Shown in pieces: positions 1-8,464 of a stretch of DNA of 64,000 nt. Location: positions 2,294,001 through 2,358,000 of the forward strand of contig NZ_JAUSXB010000001.1 of the NCBI RefSeq assembly GCF_030823375.1, written 5' to 3'. Position 1 is the stretch's first letter. Each line of letters begins with the position of its first letter. The position numbers and the translations under genes are program-made. The stretch is from Pseudarthrobacter siccitolerans. GTDB lineage: Bacteria > Actinomycetota > Actinomycetes > Actinomycetales > Micrococcaceae. A model generated the notes under the pieces. The model was not told the origin of the DNA. It did no database searches and saw only the letters and a program-made list of their open reading frames with translations.

Positions 1-1
1 C

Positions 2-1039
2 GATGGCGAAACGTACGCCAAACTGCACTACAAGCCCATCGGCGTCGTGGGCGCCATCGGCCCGTGGAACTGGCCCATGATGATCACCGTCTGGCAGATC
101 GCCCCGGCCCTGCGGATGGGAAATGCGGTAGTGGTCAAGCCGTCTGAATACACTCCGCTAAGCGTCCTCGCCCTCATCAAAGTTATCAACGAGGAACTGC
201 CCGAAGGCCTGCTGTCCGTGGTTTCCGGGGGCCGGGGCGTCGGCGCCCGCCTCGCCGGACACCCGACCATCGGAAAGGTCATGTTTACGGGCTCCACCGC
301 CACGGGCAAGGCCATCATCAAATCCTCCGCGGACACGGTCAAACGGCTCACCCTCGAACTAGGCGGGAATGACGCCGGCATCGTCCTGCCGGACGCCGAC
401 CCCAAGGCCATCGCCGAAGGGCTCTTCTGGGGTGCCTTCATCAACACCGGACAGACCTGCGCAGCCCTGAAGCGCCTCTACGTCCACACCGACATTTACG
501 ACGCCGTCTGTGAAGAACTCACTAACGTCGCCAAAGCGATGCCCATGGGAAATGGCCTGGACGAGAACAACGTCTTGGGCCCGCTGCAGAACAAGGCCCA
601 GTACAGCATCGTCGCCAACCTGGTGGACGCCGCGAGGGAATCGGGCGCCCGCCTCCTGCTCGGCGGAAACCCGGATACCAGTCAGCCCGGCTACTTCTAC
701 CCCACCACCCTCGTAGCGGACATCGACAATGACAACCCGCTGGTGGCTGAGGAACAGTTCGGTCCCGCCCTGCCCATCATCCGCTACAGCACGGTGGACG
801 AGGCCGTGGAGAAAGCAAACGCACTCGACGTCGGGCTCGGCGCCTCGGTCTGGTCGTCCGATCTTCACGCCGCCCGCGAAGTCGCAGCGCGCATCCAGGC
901 CGGCACCGTCTGGATCAACAAGCACGGCGCCGTGGACCCGCGGATCCCGTTCGGCGGCGCCAAGCAGTCCGGCTACGGCCTCGAGTTCGGGGTTGAAGGC
1001 CTCAAGGCCCTCGGGGTACCGCAGGTCATCAACGGATAA
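2..1039 (+). CDS. Aldehyde dehydrogenase, C-terminal part (5' end outside window)
   Basis: NAD(P)-dependent aldehyde dehydrogenase that would oxidise an aldehyde to the carboxylate. The reading frame is open from base 2, so the gene starts before the window; about 345 of the usual 470-490 residues are here. Visible family motifs are PWNWP near the start, the general-base Glu in LELGG (codon 356-358), the catalytic Cys in GQTCAA (codon 468-470), and EEQFGP plus PFGGAKQSG near the end. The substrate cannot be read from this part. Nothing in the 33 bases after the stop ties it to the next gene, which is on the other strand. Confidence 0.93.
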   Translation, partial: DGETYAKLHYKPIGVVGAIGPWNWPMMITVWQIAPALRMGNAVVVKPSEYTPLSVLALIKVINEELPEGLLSVVSGGRGVGARLAGHPTIGKVMFTGSTATGKAIIKSSADTVKRLTLELGGNDAGIVLPDADPKAIAEGLFWGAFINTGQTCAALKRLYVHTDIYDAVCEELTNVAKAMPMGNGLDENNVLGPLQNKAQYSIVANLVDAARESGARLLLGGNPDTSQPGYFYPTTLVADIDNDNPLVAEEQFGPALPIIRYSTVDEAVEKANALDVGLGASVWSSDLHAAREVAARIQAGTVWINKHGAVDPRIPFGGAKQSGYGLEFGVEGLKALGVPQVING

Positions 1040-1072
1040 GCACCGGGGACCGGCGTCGCCCCCATCACAGGG

Positions 1073-1471
1073 TTACCCCATGGCAGGGGCGGCGGCGGTC
1101 CGGCCGGAGAGCTGGCGTCGGGCCCAGCGGGCGAGTTTCTTGCCCTTGCCCTTCCACCAGTTGTCCTCGTCCTTGTCGTGGTGCAGGCGGAAGATGATGG
1201 CCATCAGCACGAACATCCCCATCACCACATCAATCCAGGACGCCAGCACCAGGGCAATCAGGACGGTTACCCCGTTGGCAATGATGGATGGAATGGCGAG
1301 GGTCCGGAAGACAGTGCTGGCGACGTAGCGCCGGTGGGACCGGGGCACGGACAGGGCACGCACCATGTCGAAGCACACGCATATCACCACCACTGTCTGG
1401 CCGATGGCCAGCAGGATCTGCCCGGGAATCGAGCCGCTGAAAGCGGCCACGCCTTCCATCCCCGGGCTCAC
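1073..1471 (-). CDS. Small membrane protein, hypothetical
   Basis: A 132-residue protein with three likely membrane segments: around residues 15-38 (ILLAIGQTVVVICVCF), 55-75 (IPSIIANGVTVLIALVL) and 78-94 (IDVVMGMFVLMAIIF). A basic, tryptophan-containing tail follows (KDEDNWWKGKGKKLARWARR), so the C-terminus probably faces the cytoplasm. I do not recognise a family. It lies downstream of the hspR terminator, so it probably has its own promoter in 1472-1505. The function is unknown. Confidence 0.7.
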   Translation of the reverse strand: MSPGMEGVAAFSGSIPGQILLAIGQTVVVICVCFDMVRALSVPRSHRRYVASTVFRTLAIPSIIANGVTVLIALVLASWIDVVMGMFVLMAIIFRLHHDKDEDNWWKGKGKKLARWARRQLSGRTAAAPAMG

Positions 1472-1505
1472 GGCCGGCCCTTGCTTTGAGCATTAAACAT
1501 AAAAA

Positions 1506-1567
1506 CCCCCAGAAACTTGGAACCACTGCTGCTGATCCAGCAGTGGTTCCATTCAAGTTTCCGGGGG
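1506..1567 (-). terminator. Strong intrinsic terminator of the dnaK operon
   Basis: A perfect 13-bp inverted repeat (1519-1531 with 1538-1550, loop of 6) is extended outward by further pairing of CCCCCAGAAACTT with AAGTTTCCGGGGG. Read on the minus strand, the stem is followed directly by TTTTT (bases 1505-1501). It lies just after the hspR stop, where a rho-independent terminator for dnaK-grpE-dnaJ-hspR is expected. Confidence 0.85.
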
Positions 1568-1624
1568 CCGAAGCGTCACGAGTAGTGGGTACTCGAATTT
1601 CGGCCGGCCTGCTTAAGCCGCTAC

Positions 1625-2050
1625 CTATTGCCCGATGGCCCGCGGCCGCCACAGCACCACAGCCTGCGACCGCGGCCGGGGGCGCTGCCCGCGCGCCAGG
1701 CTCACCACGTCGCCCGCCGCGCCCGCCGCGAAGATCCGCGAATCGAACGGCTGCGGGCGCCGGCTGAGTTCCTCGGCGAGTTCCGAAACCCGGCGCTGCA
1801 GGGCGGCAACCTGGTTTTCGAGTTCCAGGATCCGCTTGATGCCTTCGAGCGAGACGCCCTCCTGGGAGAGCCGCTGCACCTCGCGCAGCATGTTGACGTC
1901 CCTTTGCGAATAGCGGCGGGACTTGCCGGGCGCGCGGCTGGGCGAAACGATGCCCAGCCGGTCGTACTGCCGCAGCGTCTGGGGGTGCATGTCCGCCAGT
2001 TCAGCCGCCACCGAGATCACGAAGATGGGCTGGTCTGAGTTGATGTCCAC
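1625..2050 (-). CDS. hspR: HspR, MerR-family heat-shock repressor
   Basis: Repressor of the dnaK operon, 141 residues. The N-terminus carries a MerR winged helix (VISVAAELADMHPQTLRQYDRLG, then the wing with SRRYSQRDV, about residues 10-50). A coiled coil follows (LEGIKRILELENQVAALQRRVSEL, about 68-95), then a Pro/Arg-rich tail. This is the HspR arrangement known from Streptomyces and Mycobacterium, where HspR with DnaK as co-repressor binds HAIR sites. The ATG lies 13 nt after the dnaJ stop, as last gene of the operon. Two HAIR boxes upstream of dnaK (5967-5985, 6019-6037) are the expected targets. Confidence 0.93.
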   Translation of the reverse strand: MDINSDQPIFVISVAAELADMHPQTLRQYDRLGIVSPSRAPGKSRRYSQRDVNMLREVQRLSQEGVSLEGIKRILELENQVAALQRRVSELAEELSRRPQPFDSRIFAAGAAGDVVSLARGQRPRPRSQAVVLWRPRAIGQ

Positions 2051-2063
2051 GGCTCATCCGTCA

Positions 2064-3032
2064 CTAAAGCCGGGCCTTGGCGGCCAGGCCCTCTCGGACG
2101 TCAGCTCCGGACGTCGCCTCGGCAAAGGCCTTCACCGCAGCTTCGGCTTCCTTGTTCAGGTTCTTGGGAACGGCGACGTCGATCGTCACCAGCAGGTCGC
2201 CGGTCCCCTTGGACGTCTTCACGCCTTTGCCCTTTACCCGCAAGGTACGGCCCGACGGCGTCCCGGCCGGAACGCGCACACGCACTTTTTCGCCTTCGAT
2301 GGTGGGCACTTCGATGTCGGCGCCCAAGGCAGCCTCCGGGAAGGTGACGGGGACGTGGATGCGGAGGTTGTCGCCGTCGCGCGTGTAGAACGCGTGCGGC
2401 TGCACCGAAACGGTCACCACCAGGTCGCCGTTGCCGGCGGGACCGGGCTGGCCCTTGCCCCGTACCCGGACCTTCTGGCCGTCCTTGATGCCGGCGGGAA
2501 CGCGGACATCGATGACTTCACCGCTGGGCTCGCGCAGGCCAATGGTGGTGCCGCGGATGGACCCGGCGAACGAGATGCTGGTGGACGCCGTGCGGTCCGC
2601 GCCCTTCTGCGGGGCGCGCTGGAAGCCCGTCTGCCCAAAGCCGCCGCCGAACAGGTCTGCGAACTCGGGCGGAATTCCGCCTGCCGGGCTGAACCCGCCT
2701 GGCTGGCGTCCCGGGCCGCCGGTGAACAGGCCGCCGAACATGTCCTCGAAGCCGCCGTTGCCGCCACCGGCACCGCCGGGAGCGAAGCGGGCTCCGCCGC
2801 CCATTGCCCGGATGGCGTCGTACTGCTGGCGCTCTTCGGGATCGGAAAGTACTGAGTAAGCCTCGGAGATGTCCTTGAACTTCTTCTCGGAAGCAGTGTT
2901 CCCCGAGTTGGTATCAGGGTGATGCTGCCGCGCAAGCTTCCGGTAGGCCTTCTTGATGTCGGCGTCGGAAGCGTCCTTGGCAACACCAAGGATCTTGTAA
3001 AAATCCTTGTCCACCCAATCCTGGCTAGCCAA
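2064..3032 (-). CDS. dnaJ: DnaJ-type co-chaperone without zinc finger
   Basis: Hsp40 co-chaperone (322 residues) that stimulates the DnaK ATPase and delivers substrates. The J-domain covers about residues 8-75, with the HPD motif at 38-40. A Gly/Phe-rich linker with many GG pairs covers about 78-130, followed by the two beta-barrel substrate-binding domains. The four CxxCxGxG repeats of classical DnaJ are absent, so this is a type II (CbpA/DnaJ1-like) J-protein, as is usual for actinobacterial dnaK operons. A second, zinc-finger DnaJ is normally encoded elsewhere, beside hrcA. It lies between grpE and hspR on the same strand. Confidence 0.94.
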   Translation of the reverse strand: MASQDWVDKDFYKILGVAKDASDADIKKAYRKLARQHHPDTNSGNTASEKKFKDISEAYSVLSDPEERQQYDAIRAMGGGARFAPGGAGGGNGGFEDMFGGLFTGGPGRQPGGFSPAGGIPPEFADLFGGGFGQTGFQRAPQKGADRTASTSISFAGSIRGTTIGLREPSGEVIDVRVPAGIKDGQKVRVRGKGQPGPAGNGDLVVTVSVQPHAFYTRDGDNLRIHVPVTFPEAALGADIEVPTIEGEKVRVRVPAGTPSGRTLRVKGKGVKTSKGTGDLLVTIDVAVPKNLNKEAEAAVKAFAEATSGADVREGLAAKARL

Positions 3033-3098
3033 TGGCGTTTCCTTTCAGTCTTTACTTGCTAAAGCTCTACGCGCTGCATGGGTAACGAACAGCTCTCC

Positions 3099-3201
3099 GC
3101 GGTACAGGGGCCCCCGCCCCTACGCGTGGTGGCTTGGTCCTCGCGGACCAAGCCACCACGCTCCGGCAGGCCCGATGCCACTCCCGGGGCCCCTGTACCG
3201 C
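3099..3201. repeat. Nested large palindrome in grpE-dnaJ intergenic region
   Basis: Outer arms of 16 bp are perfect (3099-3114 with 3186-3201). Inside lies an independent hairpin with 16-bp perfect arms and a 4-nt TCGC loop (3125-3140 with 3145-3160). There is no T-tract on either side, so it does not look like a simple terminator. In the operon mRNA it would sit just upstream of dnaJ. Confidence 0.85.
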
Positions 3202-3252
3202 TGCGAGCTTTGTGGTTACCTCACCTTAGGCGAGATGACCGCCGGTGCGGAG

Positions 3253-3312
3253 GCCGGATAGGGGGCGGCGGTGTGGAGGGCACCGCGGAGCGGGCACCGC
3301 CCCCTATCCGGC
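3253..3312. repeat. Second palindrome, just downstream of grpE
   Basis: Perfect 16-bp arms 3253-3268 and 3297-3312 enclose a smaller GCGGTG/CACCGC pairing (3268-3273 with 3281-3286). Together with the palindrome at 3099-3201 it fills most of the roughly 300 bases between grpE and dnaJ, which hold no credible gene. A stable structure between cistrons could protect or process the mRNA and set the dnaK/grpE to dnaJ/hspR ratio. Confidence 0.8.
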
Positions 3313-3333
3313 GTAGCGCCGAGCCAACCCGGA

Positions 3334-4047
3334 CTAAGCAGGGACCGCCACGATGACTTGCGCGGCCCGGAGGACGCGGTCGCCTGACTTGTAGCCTGAG
3401 CGGAGCACCTGGCTGACGGTGTCAACTTCGATGTCCTCGCCGGGCTGCTGGATGAGGGCCTCGTGGATGGTGGGATCGAACTCCACGCCGGTCTCATCAA
3501 TGCGTACCAGGCCGTAGGTCTTCAGCGCGTTCTCCAGCTTGGTGGCGATCGCGGCGAAGGGACCATCGGCGAGGTCACCGTGCTGGCGGGCTGCGTCGAT
3601 GTCGTCCAGGACGGGCAGCACCGAGTTCAGGACGCCGATGACGGCCATCTCCCCTGCCACGGCCCGGTCGCGTTCAACGCGCTTACGGTAGTTGACGTAC
3701 TCGGCCTGCAGGCGGAGGAGGTCGTTCTTCAGCTCGGCTGCCTCAGCACTGCTGGTCCCTGCCGGGACCCCCTGGGCCACCGATTCCTCAGCCGGCACAT
3801 CGATTCCGTTGAGGATCTCCTCAGCCTGGGCCAGCGCGTCGCCGTCGGAATCCTCGGAACCGGCGCCGGGGGCAGTGTTGCCGCCTTCCGCGTGACCGCC
3901 CTCGGGGTGCCGGGCCTGGCCGGTCACCGGGTCAACCTTGCGATTGTCCCGGATGACCGGTTCCTGGTGGCCGTTGCCCTGCTGATCCTGGAGGTGCTCT
4001 TCACGGGGTGACGTGTTGTGCTCTTCCTCGTTACCGTGATGCGGCAT
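3334..4047 (-). CDS. grpE: GrpE nucleotide exchange factor
   Basis: Nucleotide exchange factor for DnaK, 237 residues. About 100 N-terminal residues are acidic, low-complexity and probably disordered. The long coiled coil follows (ELKNDLLRLQAEYVNYRKRVERDRAVA), then the C-terminal beta domain with the family motif VRIDETGVEFDPTIHEALIQQPGED and the closing YKSGDRVLRAAQVIVAVP. The start lies 2 nt after the dnaK stop, so the two are transcribed and probably translated together. The N-terminus is longer than in E. coli GrpE, as is usual in actinobacteria. Confidence 0.95.
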   Translation of the reverse strand: MPHHGNEEEHNTSPREEHLQDQQGNGHQEPVIRDNRKVDPVTGQARHPEGGHAEGGNTAPGAGSEDSDGDALAQAEEILNGIDVPAEESVAQGVPAGTSSAEAAELKNDLLRLQAEYVNYRKRVERDRAVAGEMAVIGVLNSVLPVLDDIDAARQHGDLADGPFAAIATKLENALKTYGLVRIDETGVEFDPTIHEALIQQPGEDIEVDTVSQVLRSGYKSGDRVLRAAQVIVAVPA

Positions 4048-4049
4048 GG

Positions 4050-6037
<1,988 letters not shown>

Positions 6038-6169
6038 CTTCCACTTTTGCAGCAGGATGCGGCTCCCTTTTTCCTTGTATTTCTGCGCTTAAAGGCCGAC
6101 GGCGGCCCTCCGTTTCGCTGTTGGAGAACCGCTCCGCCGGGCTGCTTTCTTTATCAGTTGCTTGCGCTG

Positions 6170-6484
6170 CTACCTGTCGCTGTCAGTGCCGCCGTGCAGC
6201 GGACCGCGCTCCTCGGCCGTGGTGTTGACCTGCCCGTCAGTAAGCCGTTCGCGGATGCCGTCCGCTTCGTGTGCCGTGCCTGCGGTGCCGGCGGTGCCTG
6301 CGGTGCCGGCCTCGCCGTAGTCGCCATCCGGGTATTCGCCGTCCTCAAGGTTTTCGGCAGGCTCCCCTACGGTGCCGGCATCACCGTAGTCGCCGTCCAC
6401 ATACTGCCCGCCCTCACCTTCCAGTCCCGGGGCGCTGCTTCCCTTGCGGGGCTCCTCGCCAAAGGTTTCCGGATTCTCGGTCAT
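6170..6484 (-). CDS. Acidic low-complexity protein with DGDYG repeats
   Basis: A 104-residue, very acidic, probably unfolded protein. Two imperfect repeats are visible, YVDGDYGDAGTVG and YPDGDYGEAGTAG, followed by (GTA)n. A good ribosome binding site (AAAGGAGA) precedes the ATG. No signal peptide, Cys or membrane segment is present. I know of no function. Its length, repeats and acidity resemble small stress or desiccation-related proteins, but this is only a resemblance. It is divergent from dnaK across the HAIR region and could respond to the same signals. Confidence 0.65.
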   Translation of the reverse strand: MTENPETFGEEPRKGSSAPGLEGEGGQYVDGDYGDAGTVGEPAENLEDGEYPDGDYGEAGTAGTAGTAGTAHEADGIRERLTDGQVNTTAEERGPLHGGTDSDR

Positions 6485-6574
6485 GGTGCATCTCTCCTTT
6501 GAGTTCCGCGTCCATGCGGGCGCACTTGCAGTCTAACCAGCCCGAACTTCCGCCAACAGGGCAGGCTTCAACCT

Positions 6575-7381
6575 TCAGGAGCTTTGCCCAGGCAACCCCG
6601 CCACGCCCGCCAGAACGCTGAGGTGATAGTCAAAAAGCTCACCCGGGGCGGAGAAGGTGTCCGGCCCGTACTGGTTGAAGACCTCGAAGCTCACCGCCCC
6701 AAACATTGCGCTCCACACCAGGACCCCGCGCGCCACCAGCTCCCCGGAAATATCCAGGTTGAACTGCGAGCGGATCGCGGAGAGGTCCGATCCAAGTGCC
6801 GGAGGAATGGCCGCAACGCCCTGCTCCCGGACCATTAGCCGGCCGGCGCGTGCCGCGGCGTCGAGGATCCCTACCAGCGTGACGATCACGCGGGTGCCGG
6901 GCCCGGTGGTCCGCTCCGCGGGGGCTTCATACCCGGGCACTGGACTGCCGAAAAGGAGGGCATAACTGGCCGGCTCACGCAGCGCCCACGCCCGGACGGC
7001 CCGGCCCAGCGCGCAAAACCGGCCCATATGGTCACCCTCCGGAACGGCGGCCACCGCGGCATCAACTTCGTCGCCGAGTTCTCCGAAGGCGTCGATCAGC
7101 AGCAGCGTCAACAGCTCGTCGCGGTTCTCCACATACCGGTAAACCGCGGAGGACACCACCCCCAGGTCCCTGGCGACGGCGCGAAGCGAAAGAGCAGCGG
7201 CCCCGTGGACGGCGAGATGCTGCCGGCCCAGCCGCACAATGTCCGCGACAGTCCGGGCGCGGGCCCGCTCCCGTGGCGTCCCTGGCTGCAGCGAACCCGG
7301 CTGCAGCCAACCGGGCTGCAGCGAACCGGGCTGCGGCGTCCGAGCCGTCCAGCTCGCGGGGCGTTCCCCAGCCGGCGCCAT
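6575..7381 (-). CDS. TetR/AcrR-family regulator with repeat-bearing N-terminus
   Basis: A 268-residue TetR repressor. The helix-turn-helix lies at about residues 45-90 (LSLRAVARDLGVVSSAVYRYVENRDELLTLL), and the ligand-binding half is of the WHG/TetR_C_33 kind (EPASYALLFGSPVPGY). The ATG at 7381 has AAAAGGA a few bases upstream; the open frame beyond it is noise. The N-terminal 30 residues contain LQPG repeats encoded by four 15-bp tandem units (7284-7343). It is divergent from the epimerase gene, with two palindromes between them (7447-7459, 7493-7509) that are probably its operators. Confidence 0.9.
   Translation of the reverse strand: MAPAGERPASWTARTPQPGSLQPGWLQPGSLQPGTPRERARARTVADIVRLGRQHLAVHGAAALSLRAVARDLGVVSSAVYRYVENRDELLTLLLIDAFGELGDEVDAAVAAVPEGDHMGRFCALGRAVRAWALREPASYALLFGSPVPGYEAPAERTTGPGTRVIVTLVGILDAAARAGRLMVREQGVAAIPPALGSDLSAIRSQFNLDISGELVARGVLVWSAMFGAVSFEVFNQYGPDTFSAPGELFDYHLSVLAGVAGLPGQSS
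7284..7343 (-). repeat. 15-bp tandem repeat inside the TetR gene
   Basis: Four consecutive 15-bp units (GGCTGCAGCGAACCC and variants; 7284-7298, 7299-7313, 7314-7328, 7329-7343). Being a multiple of three, copy-number change would keep the frame and lengthen or shorten the PGSLQ/PGWLQ stretch at the N-terminus of the regulator. Confidence 0.8.
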
Positions 7382-7446
7382 TGCGTCCTTTTCCCGTTCA
7401 GTCACAGCTTCAGCATGCCACAACCTGAGAGCAGTGGAAGCAAAAG

Positions 7447-7509
7447 AGAGCACTGCTCTTGACTCTGCAACCGCCACGCCCCATGCTGATCCTGAGAGCA
7501 CCGCTCTCA
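7447..7509. promoter_or_regulatory. Paired TetR operators in divergent promoter
   Basis: Two related palindromes lie between the tetR-like gene and the epimerase: AGAGCACTGCTCT (7447-7459) and TGAGAGCACCGCTCTCA (7493-7509; 7-bp arms, 3-nt centre). They share the core GAGCAC(T/C)GCTC. A weaker half-site, CTGAGAGCAGTGG, lies at about 7426-7438. Two matching dyads in a divergent intergenic region next to a TetR gene are the usual sign of autoregulation plus control of the neighbour. Confidence 0.8.
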
Positions 7510-7532
7510 CCATCAGCCTGCCAGGAGGAAAA

Positions 7533-8461
7533 ATGTCGAAGACATTCGTGGTGACCGGAGCAGGGCCCGTCGGCTGGACCGTCGCCGGGCAGCTGGCCGG
7601 CGGCGGCAACCGGGTGCGCGTCCTGACCCGTTCCGGCAGCGGACCCACGCACCCGCTGGTGGAGCGCGTTGCGGGCGACGCCAGGGACGCCTCCCAGCTG
7701 CGGAAAGTCTTCGCGGGCGCGGGCGCGGTCTTCCACTGCATCCACGGCTCCGCCTACACGGCCGCCGCATGGGAGGCAGAACTGCCTGCGGCGGAGCAGG
7801 CGGTGATGGAGGCGGCGCAGGAGGCGGGCGCCGTCGTCGTATTTCCCGAAAGTCTCTACTCCTACAGCGAACCCCACCGCGTCATGACGGAAGGCAGCCT
7901 GAGGGCCGCCGCGGGCGGCAAGCGCGGAGTGCGGACGGAGCTGCTGCAGGCGCGCGAAGCCTCAGCCACGCCAACCGTGAGCGTGGTGGCCGGCGACTTC
8001 TTCGGGCCCCGCGTCCGGATGGCGCACGGCGGCGAACGCATCGTGGCGCCAATTTGGCGGGCAGGAACGTAAGCGTAGTGGGAAGCGCCCGGCAACCCCA
8101 CTCATTCACGTACGTCGCGGACCTGGCCAGGGCAATGATCACGGCCGCCGGTATGCCCTCAGCCTGGAACTCTGTATGGCACGCGCCTACCGGGCCCGCG
8201 ATAACCCAGCGGGAGCTCGCCCACGCCTTCGCAGCGGCGGCCGGCCAGCCTGGACCAAAGGTCCGCGCCCTGCCCGGCTGGATCCTCCGGGCGGGCGGAA
8301 TCTTTTCCACCGATGCCCGGGAGCTGGCCGAGACGCTTTACCAGTTCGAGAAGCCATTCGTGATGGATTCATCGCTTTCCGAAGCGACTCTGGGCCTCGC
8401 CCCGACGCCTCTTCCCGAGGCTGCTGCCGCCACCGTGGAGTGGTGGAGGCAGCAAGGGTGA
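7533..8461 (+). pseudogene. NAD-dependent epimerase/dehydratase-family gene with frameshift
   Basis: A short-chain-type NAD(P)-binding epimerase or reductase, about 309 residues if repaired. The N-terminus has the Rossmann motif (VVTGAGPVGWTVAGQLAGGG, residues 5-24), with AGGAGG before the ATG. The first frame runs to a stop at 8072. The remaining protein (NVSVVGS, HSFTYVADLARAM and onward) continues in a different frame to the stop at 8459-8461. The break is around 8062-8072 and fits loss of one base. The catalytic tyrosine region (PESLYSYSEPH) is upstream of the break. As sequenced, the product would be a truncated 179-residue protein. It is either a sequencing error or a recent pseudogene; it is probably controlled by the divergent TetR. 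Confidence 0.85.
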
Positions 8462-8464
8462 CTG

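Noticed and set aside
3033..3333. Small genes in the grpE-dnaJ gap
   Set aside because: Frames of 80-90 codons run through the perfect palindromes, so their translation reflects inverted repeats and not a protein.
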